From Portulaca oleracea (lineage: Eukaryota > Streptophyta > Magnoliopsida > Caryophyllales > Portulacaceae): DNA of 64,000 nucleotides. A model generated the notes under the pieces. It did no database searches and was not told the origin of the DNA. It worked only from the letters and a program-made list of their open reading frames with translations. The position numbers and the translations under genes are program-made. Shown in pieces: positions 1 to 12,742 of this stretch (its first letter is position 1; each line of letters starts with the position of its first letter). The stretch spans positions 54,652,112 to 54,716,111 of the forward strand of contig CM055871.1 in assembly GCA_029582165.1 (NCBI GenBank), in the 5' to 3' direction.

Positions 1-771
1 AGTCATCAAATAATGCACCTAAATAAATATAAAAAGACAATTTCTATTGTTTTTTATTGATAGAAAATTTTCTATTGTTATTTAGTCATATTTAATATCC
101 AATAAATTAGTAATTAATTGAGTATAGAGAATAGAATCTTCCTTTCAAATCCATATCATTCACTTTGTGGCATGATTGACATTCATAATTGACCAAGCAA
201 ATCAAAGCTGTTTTTTTTTTCTCTCATTTTTCAATTAAAATCCATAAAAACATATGCAATTCTTGGCAAATTATTCAAATATGGAGATAATATGAGTTAT
301 GGGGCTTGCACATGTTTTGTTGGAGAGATTGAGACATGCATAGCAAATAGTTTTATTGATTTAGATTGAAATGATATTAAGTGGGGGCAACCTAAACAAA
401 AATTATCAAAGAAAAAGTAATAAACATTCTGTTATTTTATTTTATTTTTTTATAAATTTTAAATTATAAACAAACAAAACTATACAATTATCTTCAGTGT
501 AAATGTCACATTCCCATGTTTGAAAACGCTCAAATATAGTTAATATTTTTCATTTTATAAATGGTGAATATAACATTCCCATGTTTGAAAAGACTCAAAT
601 ATATATAGTTAATTTTTTTCATTTTAACATACCATTTATAAAATGAATAATTTTAAAGGACCGACAAATAAGAATAACTAGCTAGATTTTTTGCGGGGAG
701 TCTAGCTAAAGGCTATGTATTGTGAAAAGAAAGGGGGAAATAGGGCCATTAATCAACCCTTTCGCCGGTTG
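1..771. other. AT-rich intergenic DNA with a 65-bp tandem duplication
   Basis: No gene seen. The segment at 508-563 (ACATTCCCATGTTTGAAAA...) is repeated at 573-630 with a few changes, giving a two-copy tandem repeat of period about 65. Confidence 0.6.
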
Positions 772-1073
772 TAGGGGTGGCAAAAAATTATTGGATCCGA
801 AATTTGGATTTGTCCGATCCGAAAAATATTGGGTACAGTTATAGAATTTTCGTCCAAATTTTGACATTGATCAATTTATCTGAAAATTTAAAACTTTTTT
901 TCAAATTTTATTGGCCCAACTCCATTCATACTCGAGTTTATGCTTGCCCGATTTCTCGACCTGAGTCCGACCCGAAAAATACTCAAAAGACTGAGTATCA
1001 AACATCAAATTTTATCTTACATCCAATTTTTCTGAACCCAGAATTACCCGTACCCAGATTTTTGCCAACTCCA
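772..1073. mobile_element. Degenerate hAT-like MITE
   Basis: Begins TAGGGGTGGCAAAAAAT and ends with an approximate inverse (TTTTTGCCAACTCCA). The interior holds CCGA/GGGT-type words (ATCCGAAA, GACCCGAAAAAT, CCCGTACCC) common in this class. Target duplication not recognisable. The 127-residue open frame through it is chance. Confidence 0.4.
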
Positions 1074-1469
1074 ATGAGTTGTTTCCCAACTAGAGGGTGC
1101 ATGGTGGTAATGGAAGGTGACCTCCAATTTGCTATGCCCAACAATTTTGATTATTGTTGATATTGCTGTGTACTTGAGAAGCATGGATTTGATTGGTGGT
1201 TGCTTATCATGTTCTTTCTATTCCTTTCTTTTTAGTTTTTACTAAGCATGCATTATTATTTTCTTGGATTTTTTTTTCTTCTGGTTATTTTTCTTTTGTT
1301 TCAATCATTTCAATTGAATTTTCCATTGATACATGTGAGAAAATGAGCTTTAAATCTTAAGCTATCATCACCTTAGGCGAAAAATATAATGATTCAGTTA
1401 TTTCTTTAACAATTTAGATATTTTTAGATCTTATTTAATTTTAGGTATTAACGCAATCATAACAAAAAA

Positions 1470-1815
1470 TTACTTAGGGGTACCGTAATTTTTGGTGAAA
1501 TGTTTTTCTGGTACCCCAACTTTTAAAAACTAATTTTGGGGTACCCTAACTTTTAGAATTAGAAATAATTAGGTGAATTTTTAGCCAATTATTTGAATTC
1601 AACGGTGAGTTTTAGGCGGGAAATTGATTAAGTGTTTTTGTGGATGAAAATGCCCTTTGTTTTTGTGGATGAAAATGATTTGAATCAATCGGAGTTTCGC
1701 CGGAAATTCACCTAGTAATTTCTAATCCTAAAAGTTAGGGTACCCCAAAATTAGTTTTGAAAAGTTAGGGTACCAAAAAATTGTTTCTTCAAAAGTTAGG
1801 GTACCTCTAAGTAAC
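1470..1815. mobile_element. Foldback MITE with about 110-bp inverted arms
   Basis: The left arm (ACTTAGGGGTACC..., AATTTTGGGGTACCCTAAC, ...TAGGTGAATTT) is matched in inverse by the right arm up to GGTACCTCTAAGTAAC. The arms contain repeated GGTACCC(T/C)AACTTTT units. Mutator-like foldback structure is inferred. No coding capacity. Confidence 0.65.
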
Positions 1816-2838
1816 ATCGATCAAGAAGTAAATTGATTGATAGACTAAGAAAAGAAATTATCGTGAATTAATTGTCAATTTCTGTTAGTACAGTGCAATC
1901 GCATGCAAAAATTTGTGTGCAGGTATTCTACTGAAAGGATCCAAGCTGACAGTTGGATCAAATAAGAAAATTAGACAGAAATAAAGGAGGGAGAAGAAGA
2001 GAAAAATGAATTATTATGTTTTCTGTGTATTGAAGAGCAAAACAAAGGAGTACATATACAAGTAGAACGACCCTTGCAAGGTCAAGAAAGAAAGAAAAAA
2101 AAGCAAATAAAAGAAAACATCTAAACTGAAATAACTAATCTTCAATTTATATCGAGTTTCTTAATACTCCGTATTTACTATTGAGAGATCACACATTCAT
2201 CTACGGAGAAGTATTAAAACTCAGTATAATATTTGCATGCGATTGTTAATTTCCTCTTATCCTTCTTTTTTTATACTAAACATATAACTAGGGTTGTCAT
2301 ACATACATGCATACGATTATATATATATATATATATAGGGTCGTATGATTGCACATATCCAGTAACATATTCATCGACATATATATGTATGCATAAGATA
2401 TTTACTTTTTCTTTTTCACGAAAAAGAAAAGTACACCATAATTATTAGTTGTGGAGGTCCCATTTATTCGAAGTACTTTTACAAAAATTGACTCTCTCTG
2501 TTCGTTCATGTTTCAAACTTTGCTTCCAAATACCAATTTTTAAGGTCCCTATTTGCTTTTTAGTACAATTGAGATATTAGTGGAATACAACCATGCCTAC
2601 CTACTTCATAGCTAGGGTTAGAATCCTAAACATATTGTGATCCCCATTCATATCTCAAACATATGATTTTATATCTTGATAATTTAGTGTCGGCTATTTT
2701 GAGAGACTCATATTATCTTAAAACATGACCTACGATAAGTTGAAAAGAATACACTATAATGAGTTTCATGATTGCACGCATTATCTAGTGTAAAAATTGT
2801 AATGTCTGTCCAAGAGGTACTACCTTTTCAATCCAGGT
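1816..2838. other. AT-rich intergenic DNA, nothing recognised
   Basis: Contains short (AT)n near 2320-2337 and no open frame with family resemblance. No RNA gene seen. Confidence 0.5.
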
Positions 2839-3177
2839 GGTAGACTTGACAAAATTGAACTAACCCCAAAGCTTGAATCGGCAAAACCCGAACTCGAACC
2901 TGAATGGATAATTTGATCTTGACATGAATCAGAAGAAAACCCAAAACTGATCAAAACCGCAACTTGAAAAGGACCCGATTAAAATGCACACCCAAATGAT
3001 GACAAATCAAACCAAAACTCAATCAGAAAGAACCTCATGACCCAAACCAGCCCGAATAAAACTCACCCGAAGCTAACATGTACCTAAACCGAACTTAAAT
3101 TGTTTGACTTGATGCCAACACAAACCGATCTTAAATGAACTAGACCCAAAACGATTCACCCGATTGTCAGGTCTACC
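2839..3177. mobile_element. MITE candidate with GGTAGACYTGACAA ends
   Basis: The left end GGTAGACTTGACAA and the inverse of the right end GGTAGACCTGACAA differ at one base. The interior has many AACCCGAAC/ACCCGA words. About 339 bp, non-coding. No duplication of flanks is evident, so it is old or the ends are misplaced. Confidence 0.45.
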
Positions 3178-3987
3178 AAATGGTCACACTTTTCATGGTG
3201 ACAATTATTATTTCTGGGTTTATATTATTGTCATTTCTCAGCATCGTAAGTAAGGTTAGATACATTTGAACATTGTTGACTCGGTAAAAATAGGAATACT
3301 TAGATACATGGATGGACACATCATAAGCAAAGGTTTTGATTGCTTATGATATAATGAGTCATGCAATAGTAATAATCCCATATCTTAAGGCGTCCTCCTC
3401 TCCAATTTACACATGAATTCACACATGCAGGTTCCTCGATTTCCATCATTTTCATGTAGGTTTTCACCTACTATATCGTACTTAATTAATACTCAATTAC
3501 TACAACATAATATATATACTCAATCTTTTGCAGTAATGTGTAGAAAAAAGGAGTAACTTTAATTTCTTACATATATAAATGTGATGAAGCATTAATGGTT
3601 TTGGGATCGGAAGGATTCAGTTTCACAAATTTAGGTCGCATTTCCTTAATCTTTTACGTACTTTACAATATAAAGTAAGTAAAAAGTACACAATTTGGCA
3701 AAAATGTATGTCAAAATTTGTTCAGCAAAGCAACCCTTGAATGCCTTAGGAGTCAAGATATATATCTGGTCTTTTTTTCCTCTTTTACTTTGAATGTAAA
3801 TATGAAAACTCATTTTTACAGACCGTACTTCTTTTGTTTTTCACTATAGAAGAGGTAAAAAGTTGGTGAGCAAGATCAGATTTGGGGTTTTAGAGATTTT
3901 AGAAAATTCAGATTTAGACTGATCAACGATTTGTCTATGTGTCACAAGTATATCTTTTAGAGGCTCATTTTAGTCCAAGGTGTAGTT

Positions 3988-4427
3988 TGTTAGGTAAGTA
4001 TCCTAAAATTATCCAATTTTTAGACCACGACATGTACAATTATGTGATTCTTAATTGTATTTGGATATTATTTGTGTTCCCTTACTATATAATTAGGTTT
4101 TTCAATTGTGTTAGATTTTAGATCTAATTAGAATGAAGATACGAGTCAAGGTAGATCTAGAGAGAATTCACCTTATTTGACGTGGCTTAATTAGTTTGAT
4201 ATTCATTGGGATAAATCTTGATGAGAAAGGTTTTCTCGAATAAGAGGGTGAGTCTCTTTTGGGTCGATCTCGATCAATTGGGATTTGAAATCTTTGTAAT
4301 ACTGATATTAAGAAGAGATTCTTCGTTGTATTCTTTATCAGAAGCGAGTTCATTCTTGGCTCATCCACCCATGGTTTTTGCCCAAGTCCCAACTACTAAG
4401 CCCCGTTATACAAGGGTAAACCACACA
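3988..4427 (+). mobile_element. Copia-type LTR (probably solo)
   Basis: Begins TGTTAGGTAAGTATCCTAAAA and runs parallel to the LTR at 23499 (shared words TTCTTAATTGTAT, TAGATCTAATT versus AAATCTAATT, GAGTCAAG). The right end is uncertain; the CCACACA near 4427 is a plausible terminus. No PBS or internal region follows. The overlapping short open frames are not genes. Confidence 0.5.
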
Positions 4428-4738
4428 ATATGGTTACAATTAGAGGTGGCACCAAGTTAGGTCTAAGGATCGTCTGCCCTAAAAGCAAGCCCACAAGGAA
4501 ACTCTAGAAATATCGCAATACATATTGAGGAATAGTGATAATTTGAAATTAAACCCTGATGGGAGAATAAACCTCCAACTTTGATTCTTTACCGCTAAAA
4601 CACTATATCCTTAAAAATTTTTGTTTTTCAACAGAAGGAGATAAACAACTTATACTAGGTAGGGTTGTTGATCAAAATTTGATTCAACAGGAATATTTTA
4701 TGTGTTAAGATATATATATCTAATATATACAAATCAAT

Positions 4739-4998
4739 ACTCCCTTCATCTCAATATATAAGTCACTTTAGCTAACTTTTCTTTTTGCACAATATTTATC
4801 ATTTTAGAATCCCAGCGACATATTTCAATTTATTTTATTTATTTAACTAACTTTATATTTTCCTATTCGTTATTACACCACCATTCCCTCTCTAGCATGA
4901 CTATCAAAAACATCTCAATTACCTATTTATGTCTTATTGCTTTTTGAGTGTCTTTTTTTTTTATTTGTAAAATTGGACTATTTTGGAATGGAGGAACT
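4739..4998. mobile_element. Degenerate Stowaway-like MITE
   Basis: The left end TACTCCCTTCATCTCAATA and right end TTTTGGAATGGAGGAACT are approximate Stowaway-type inverted termini. Non-coding. Confidence 0.4.
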
Positions 4999-7004
4999 AT
5001 CAGATTACTAGTGTTCATATCTATAAATTAAATAGCATGTGATGATGGGTGTGTACATACATACATACATACACATCCACATGTACATACATACATATAA
5101 ATGATTTTAATGAAGGATATTTAATAAAGGATATGATACCTACAAAAAACTATGGATAGTGTTTGGGTTGTTCTCAAGCTTTGGTAGTCCTCCTTGAGAA
5201 GACTTATGATTGGGACTATCAATCTATTATGTCTATGTGGGTTTAAAATTACATAAAAGGAGTACTTTGGTACGCATTATTTGGAGTGTTAATGCACGTG
5301 ATCAAGGGTTTATTTTGTAAACATAGTCATAATTGGTCTCTATAAGGGTAGACACCAACACTCATATCATATATGGGGGGGCTCATATATATTCATGATT
5401 TGATTAGGGTTTTATTCAACCATATATATATGTACCTATAAGTAGCTACCTTTGTGTTTACTCAAACTTAACTAGTGGCATGGTGGGGCTAATTTAATTT
5501 AATTTTTTTGTTGAAAATATAATTAGATGAATGAAAAATATATATATTGCATTTTCTCCATGCATGGCCTAGCATGTTGCACTATTATCTATCAAGCTAC
5601 TATTTGACCATGATTAGGACCTTGTATATGTTTCTTTTGGCTTTTTAGCTTACAAGATTTATTGGATAATTCATGTTGCCTATATATGTTTAAGTCTTTT
5701 TCTAAGGTGGCTGATTAGGGCACAGTAAGGGCCATAGTTGTCCATATAACCTACAACACAAGGAAGATGAGAAATTTGCCATTATTAATATGCATGTTAA
5801 TGATATATATTTTTGTAAAGAGGTAAGTTAATATTGAAAAGTGATGAAACAATGTGTATTTCTTGATAAATTGAAGAATGTAAATAGTAGTCAAGGAGAT
5901 GTTAAAATAGTAACTTAGGTTTTTGAATGGCCCAAGGAGTCAAGGGCTAAAAGATTTTTAGGCCCAAGAGTTAATGGTCAAGATGTGAATGTGAGTTTTC
6001 CCCTTTAAAAACTTTTTTTTAAAAAAAAACAAACAAAGAACATGTTTGCATTTTGCGGAATATATGATGATGTCATAATGTCTTTAGGCTTTATATAATA
6101 ATAATAATAATAATAATGTTATCCTATGGTATAAGTATTGATATTGTGAAACATATTTCGATTTTGTTTTTAAATTATGAAGGGTAAGGAGGTTCGTTCC
6201 TTATATTTCTAATTTAGAACTATCTATTTATAATACTTTTAAGTTAGGGGTAAGGATGAGTGTCAAATTTTCCATGACAAACATGACATATATCAATTTC
6301 ACAATTTTTATATATGAAGAAAGAAATTTTTACCAAATTTAATTTTGACATTGTTGAGAAGGTTGAAAGATAATAGTAAGTAGGATGTAGATTTATTATT
6401 ATTAATTTGCTAGATTTATTAGAGTAAAAAGACACTTTTACAAAATATAATTTTATAACTTCTAATGAATCTATATTAATAATAAAATAATAGTTAGAGT
6501 TTTGTATAATTTTAAAATGAAAAGGTTAAAAAGTAATGATTATTTTAATAGAAATAGAGGACCACTATTGATTTAAAAATGCAAGTAGTTTGCATGAATT
6601 ACTATCTTGGGGTTGTCTTCCCAAATCACAATTATCTTGGGGAGATGAAATTAACCTAAAAAGGTGAAATGGGGGAACCCAAAACTTAAAATAAAAGTAA
6701 ATGTGCACAGAATGAATAATAATTAAAGGGGCACATTTCACAATCAAAAATTGGCTTGGCTTTCAAGCATTACATATACATATATCAACTATTTAAATCA
6801 ATTAATTAAAGCCATCATATGAATCAATTCTTACGTAATGATTTTTCACAAAGATCTCATGCCCTACCTAGATATTCGATTGTTGTCTGTGGGTAACATC
6901 TAATATATTGGTACTACATGCTACCTCATTTTAAAGTTTTCCTTTTACGAAACTTTAGCCTTAGATAAAAATTTTAATTTATATCGGTTCAATTTACGAC
7001 TTTA
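4999..7004. other. Intergenic DNA with simple repeats
   Basis: Holds (ACAT)n at about 5055-5095 and (ATA)n at 6095-6117. No gene or mobile element recognised. Confidence 0.5.
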
Positions 7005-7215
7005 TTATTTTATATGGTTGGTTACAGTGCAGTGTGGGGGAAATTTGAAAATTGTGATGGGTTGGAAAAAATTATGGTGAATTGTGGAATGTTATGGTGT
7101 AAATAATTATAAGTGAGTTGGTAAATTGTGATAGATTGTGGTGGATTATGGTGGAATATGGAAAGTTGTGGTGCGGTATGAAACCGTAACCAACTAGCCG
7201 CATAAAAAAATGGGG
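7005..7215. mobile_element. MITE of the TGGTTGGTTRC family, copy 1
   Basis: The left end TATATGGTTGGTTACAGTG is partly inverse to the right end GTAACCAACTAGCCGCATA. The interior is TGTGG/ATGGTGAATTGTGG-rich and matches the element at 11961-12233. Non-coding. Confidence 0.5.
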
Positions 7216-7744
7216 CCTAAGTTAGTAAGTTGTGGTGCTAATTTGATCATTTAACTTAAATTTATATAATAAAATTATATTCCCTTAGTTTTTCTTTTAA
7301 CATTTTTTAATTGTTAAGAACCATTACATTCACTCATAGTCATAAAATTAAGTGATGCTACCACTACTTTAATTAATTATTTGTCATTGTAATTATTTTT
7401 ACAAAACTAGTAATAAATATAGATAATGAAGTAAAAGAGATCGGAAATTGGCAAAAAATATTCTTAAAATACCTTTAAAATAGAGTAAAAAGTTTATTTG
7501 TTAAAAATTCTAAAAATTAGATCATTGAGGAATAAACAAAAAGGGTCAGAGGGTGTAATTTTTTTTTTTAATATCTCGAACCATGTACCAAGTGGCTGCT
7601 ACTATTGTCTACTGTCTGTCATTAACTTATTTCAGTGACTGTAATAATTAACCACCTCACACCAAACAGAAAAACTGCTCACATTAATACGGAGTAATGA
7701 ATAATGAATTATAAATGCAAATGATTTTTCACACTAATATAGTA

Positions 7745-7957
7745 CTCCCCGTACTAAATTAATTGACACTTTGACTAGATTTTGATCGTTAGCTATTTAC
7801 AAATTATAATAAGTTACGATATGAAATTACTGTTATGAGAGAGATACTTTATTAAAAGTTACAATGGAGGTAATTTTATAGTGTAACTCATTGTAATTTG
7901 TGAATAATTAACGGTCAAAATTTAGTCAAAATGTCAATTAATTTGGGACAGAGGGAG
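7745..7957. mobile_element. Stowaway MITE
   Basis: TA duplications (7743-7744, 7958-7959) flank CTCCC...GGGAG termini. Inverted arms share AAATTAATTGACA and TTTGAC(C/T)-type words. About 213 bp, Tc1/mariner-derived by family knowledge. Confidence 0.75.
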
Positions 7958-8086
7958 TATTATCTCGGTCCCAAAAAAATCTATCAAATTAATTAATTTT
8001 TGATCAATTAATTAATTTTTTATCATTGATTACTCACAATTTATAATAAATTATAATATAAAATTAATATTATTATAATTTTTATA

Positions 8087-8275
8087 GGCTCTATTCTTTG
8101 GTTAGGTTTAACCAACATATCTCCAAACATATCCTAATTTATCCTAACTTATCCAAACCTTACACAATTTTCCAAAAAAATATCCACTCTAAAAACACAA
8201 TTCTCCAAAAAAAATCATAACTTATCCCAACTTATCGATCTAAACTTGAGAATAACTCAACCAAAAAATAGGGTC
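8087..8275. mobile_element. MITE with CTATTCTTTGGTT ends, copy 1, inserted in an older Stowaway-like sequence
   Basis: The left end GGCTCTATTCTTTGGTT is inverse to the right end AACCAAAAAATAGGGTC. The interior carries TCTAAAAACACAATTCTCC and CATAACTTATCC. The same sequence occurs inverted at 52297-52483. The flanking DNA (about 7966-8086 and 8276-8350) itself looks like a broken Stowaway copy (TTACTCACAATTTATAATA ... AGTGAGAAATTAACCGTCAA). Confidence 0.6.
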
Positions 8276-8350
8276 ATAACATATTTTTTAAATGGTTACA
8301 ATTTCTTATCATAACTCACTGTAATTAGTGAGAAATTAACCGTCAAAACT

Positions 8351-10203
8351 TAATCACAGTAATAAATATTTTGTAACAAGAGGTAGATGTAATCGATAAA
8401 GTGCGCAGGAGTTGCTTGAAAACCTGTTCAATCATTAATTAAAGGCAATTTTGAAAGTTGAGGGAAAGTAATAATAATTAATGTCATATGCAGTGAAGCC
8501 GTAGAAAGCACGGACTACATATTGCCTGGCATTTAGCCATTTACCTCTCAAGTGGTGGGGGGAAAAATAATAATTACCTCTGCTTATCGAGATTTTAATT
8601 CGGAGTTATATGGTAATTAAGATTAGAATTAACTCATGTAAGATCGTGGATCGAAATATAGATAATAGAATCGTATCGAAGATTTTAAATTATAAAATCG
8701 TAGGATCATAGGTCAAGATTGAGATTTTAATAACTATAATCTGTTCATATATTTTTAATTTTTCATAATGCTCAATTTAGTTCATTGGTTCTACATATTA
8801 ACACTTTGTTATTCTAGTGATTAAGTTATTTTTATTTTTACTGCTTTGCTATATAGAATTTTACTTTTGCTCACATGTCAACTTCTAAGGACCTTTTTTT
8901 TTAATTTTTTTTTATATATATATGGTGAATTGTGGTGTGGTATCCCGCCATTAGATTTGCAAATAAGATTTTACAAGTACATGATATGATTTGTGATTAG
9001 TGCCTAGCTTATGTGTGAGAGTATCTAAGTTACATGATTTGCAATTAGTACCTTATGTGTAGTATCAAAGTTATTTCTTAACATGCCATTGCTAGTTAAC
9101 AATCATAACATATGTCATCTCCCTTTCTCCCACGTCCTGCCACAAATTTATAAAAGCAAGCAGATAGGTTTTTACAACATTCTTTTATGAGACGTTTGGT
9201 TGAGAAATTTTTCTGGTTGACCAATTTTCCCATGTTTATAAAAGTAAGTAGATAGGCACCAACTTTTCCATGTTCGATTCTCCATAATGTATAGAAAATT
9301 TTTGATGTGGGGTCCACTATTTCCCCTCACAACCTCAGTAAAAAGTTTCCCAATAAAGGTTAAGGAAAATCTTTCCCAAAACAATTATTTTAAAAAAATA
9401 TTTCTTAAGAAACTATCAAAGATACTATTAAAGAAAAAACTTATAAGAAATAAATTTTATAAGCACACAGTATAGACTTTACTTTGCAATATAATCATTA
9501 TCACAATTTATAAATAAAAACATGCATGCACAGTTGAACAATCAATAAAATATATATGGTCATAGACACACAAATAATTTTGCTATGGTCAATACTGCAA
9601 CAGTGAGTAGTACTAAACAAATAGTGAATTCATTGTGAATGAAAAGAAAAAAGAAGAGGTGATGGTGAATGAAAGAGAAAATATTAGGTGAATTTTTGAA
9701 TCATATGATATCATATATTCATATTCAAGCGTGGGCATTGGATTGCAGTGTCTCTGAATTTCTGATGGACACACTGCATGCTGTACTTTGACAGTTTTCA
9801 TCTTGTTGGCACCATTCTATTCTTCATTTACGTACGTGGCATCTTACAAACTACATGCCCTCCATTCACACACTATTCTATGATCTTAATCTATGTTATG
9901 TTCATCTATTATGTTATTGTGTTCTTCAGTTGATTTTACCGATCTATATATAGTTTAACAGTTGGATGTGTATCAGAAAGTTTGATCCGAGTTATATGTC
10001 GATGTATGTCATTTTTGTGCAAGTATTTGAGACGGAACACTAGATAAATTAGCTAAGGAGAAATGTAAAATAAGGTAAGTAAAATTGAATAAGGAAAGTA
10101 AGTAAAGCAGTAAATCAGTGAAATTAGATATATGATATGTGCATTATCTATTTTTTTATTTTTAAATAAATTATGTGAGTTAAATAAAAAAGATAGGTAA
10201 ATG
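8351..10203. other. AT-rich intergenic DNA, nothing firm
   Basis: Scattered fragments of MITE-like words (for example GGTGAATTGTGGTGTGGTAT near 8923) but no bounded element and no gene. Confidence 0.45.
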
Positions 10204-10363
10204 ACATACGACATTTTTTTTCCTGATAATTATTTAGCCAAAAGGCTAAGAAAGCATTAAAGCAGCTACAAGACCGCACAAACAGCATAAACACCAAGAG
10301 TCCAGCAACCAAAGAACAACACAGAACTGCAACAAAGGCCTACAAAGAACATACGACATTTTT
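10204..10363 (-). mobile_element. Short retroposon (5'-truncated LINE 3' end) with 15-bp target duplication
   Basis: The direct repeat ACATACGACATTTTT flanks the insert (10204-10218 and 10349-10363). The insert begins with a T-run, meaning a poly(A) tail on the minus strand, and its minus-strand end reads like a plant LINE 3' region (TTTCTTAGCCTTTTGGC). The exact long duplication shows target-primed integration. Too short to hold a coding domain. Confidence 0.65.
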
Positions 10364-10429
10364 CTAATTACATTCCCAAACGATTTACAAATGCAACGAA
10401 TTATTTAATGCATACCACCTAAGCCTTCT

Positions 10430-11560
10430 TTTGAAGGTCATTAAGCTAACTTAATTGGATTAATTGATGTTCTCATATAATTAACACAACGGGATTACAA
10501 GACTCAATTTTCCTCTTAATTACAACCTAGAGTATTCTCATACATAAGCTGAAATCATCTAATCAAGTTATTCTAGGCCTAAGTTTCTTCTCACGAAAAT
10601 CACATAAACCTTAGTTGCACAAATATGAGACTCTCTCGAGCTTCACATCAAATTGGACATTAATAACTTGATAGAAATTCGAATAATGAATGCTAAAATA
10701 GTAACGAAAGCATAATTACGATTAATTAGGGCATGCTAGTCGTGAATCCCTAACCTAAATTAACGATTTAGCCGTACACAATTAATGTCGAAAACATAAA
10801 CCCTAATTTAACAAACATGAATGAAAATAAACAAGAGATTAAGAAAACAACACATATAAGTTGTAATAATAAAGCGAATTCAATCTTTGCATCCAATATA
10901 AACATTAGAAAAATTGTGTTTTAAGTCAAAAGAGTTGAGTGAAAACTATCCTAAAACCTAAGAAGAAGTATAAAAAAGCCTCCCATATTATTAACTGCTA
11001 TTTTAATTGGGGCTTAAATACACATTAATCGAGTTGATATGGGTCCAGCACGACCATGCTGAAAGTTGTGCCAGATTGAAAAACTACAGGGTTTTAGTTG
11101 TAAGTGGACATGGGGCAACCCACTCAGGATGACAACCCCTGTGGAGTGTGGCACGGCTGCCAGTGTCGTATCTCAAGAAGTTTTTGCCTCACGATGGAGT
11201 GACATATGGCCTTGTTGGAAGTGTACTACTGGCCTTGCAAACTGGAAAACTCATAAATCTTCCCTTAGACTGTGTTGGCTCCCGCGATTTCTTGTATACA
11301 CCTTCGTTGGCCTCTTTCGCTCCTTGTTCTCATCTCGACTTCTCTGCGGTTTCCACATCTTACACAATGATCACAAAATGTCGTAAATCACACGATATTC
11401 ATCTATAATTGACAAAATTGAGCACTTTTAGCCAAAACAAGTAAAGATGAGTTAAACTGTGTCGAACTCGTGGCAAAATGGGTCAAACAACCTAGAAACA
11501 ACAATGAAAATATAGGTTTAAGGTGGTAAAATCAAGGTTTATCATCAATAAGTTAGGTCG
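10430..11560. other. Unclassified repeat-like DNA
   Basis: More GC-rich in 11050-11390 than its surroundings, with paired GCACGACCATGCTG / GTGGCACGGCTGCCAG words. The overlapping frames there (11066-11408) show no family resemblance. Probably retroelement-derived, but I cannot name it. Confidence 0.3.
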
Positions 11561-11960
11561 TTGTAGTACATTTTTAAAGTTCAGACCGTTATTGTCCCGT
11601 AGTTTTAAAGTTCAAACCGTTATTGTCCCGTAGTTTGAATTTTAAGAATCCAATTTTTCTTATGAAAAAGAAAAACTTCATTAAAAGGACAATAATATGG
11701 TGGGAAATACTTGTTAAAAGTTCGGGTTGGGTTGAACTTTGGGTAGGGTCCGCGATATGACCCTTGATTGGGACCCGATCCAGACTTTGGGTCGGTGTTT
11801 CTAGACCCTGACTGTACGGGTCGTTGGTGAGTTTTTCTATTGTCTGAACCTGACTTTGATCCGAATTCAATTATATCAAAGTCATCTAAATTGTCTGATT
11901 CAAAAAAGGATTCGACCATCAATTTCTAATCCAAACATTAATATCGATCGAATTTGACTA

Positions 11961-12233
11961 GGCGTTGTTCTTTTATACGGTTGGTTGCGGTGTGGTAATG
12001 GTGCGGTGCTGTGAAATTTGAAAAAGTATGGTGAATTGTGGTGAGAATTATGATAAGTGAGGTAGGTGAGAAGAGGAGATGTTAAAAGTAGAAGAGAAAA
12101 GTAAATAGAGACAAAAGTAAAGAGATACATTGGAAATGATTGTGTTGTAATATGGTGAAGTGTAACATAAATTAAAAAGTTACGGTATGATAGTAACACC
12201 GCACCACAATCTAGTGCATAAAAGAACAGGACC
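11961..12233. mobile_element. MITE of the TGGTTGGTTRC family, copy 2
   Basis: The left end GTTGTTCTTTTATACGG and the inverse of the right end GTCCTGTTCTTTTATGC are alike. The interior (GGTTGCGGTGTGGTAATGG, GGTGAATTGTGGTG) matches the copy at 7005-7215. It lies about 400 bp upstream of the ORP2A leader, so it may fall in its promoter region. Confidence 0.55.
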
Positions 12234-12641
12234 TAACTCAATTTATCCGGACTCGAATTTTTGTCAGGAGAAACTCTCATTTTTTTACTTTAGTGAAATA
12301 TAGAAATGGAAATAGATATTTTTAATGGCAAGTAGGAGGAGTAATTTAGTAGACAAGGACGACCCAAAATCCCATTTGGGAGGCTTACTAGAATTGGGGG
12401 GACTTTCTTTCTTATTTCTTATACCCCCCCATTGCATTGCATTTACAATTTGAGAGTGAACCCCCCTTCCTTCTTCTCCTTCGTCTCTCTCCTTCTCCTT
12501 CTTCTTCTACACAACCAGGCCCCCCCTTCATCCTACTCTTCCACCATTGCAAGTTTGCAACCAACCTCCTCTTCACTTTCCCATAAATAGATCTCATTTC
12601 ATCCTCAAAACCCTGATCTCTTCTCCATCTGGGTTTCCTCC

Positions 12642-12687
12642 ATGGATGCATCATCAACCCTACATTGACCAAATGTCAATTGGGTAA
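12642..12687 (+). promoter_or_regulatory. Two overlapping upstream ORFs in the ORP2A leader
   Basis: Two ATGs four bases apart precede the main start in different frames. ATG 12642 opens 8 codons ending in TGA at 12668. ATG 12646 opens 13 codons ending in TAA at 12687. Both end before the main ATGs at 12728 and 12743. If the transcript includes this stretch, they could lower translation of the ORP. The 5' end of the mRNA is not visible from sequence, so this is inference. A pyrimidine-rich (CTT/TCC) tract at about 12465-12515 looks like a plant 5' leader. Confidence 0.45.
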
Positions 12688-12742
12688 TCACTTTTTTCTG
12701 GGATTCGATTCATTAAGCAAGCAAGCAATGCGGGTCAAGGAT

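Noticed and set aside
777..1160. 127-residue open frame
   Set aside because: Lies over a degenerate hAT-like MITE, low complexity, no family resemblance.
11066..11408. Two overlapping frames of 106 and 86 residues in a GC-richer patch
   Set aside because: No recognisable domain, overlapping frames equally open, repeat-like words at DNA level.
12412..12672. Minus-strand 86-residue frame upstream of ORP2A
   Set aside because: Antisense to the pyrimidine-rich leader; low-complexity Arg/Glu/Gly composition.
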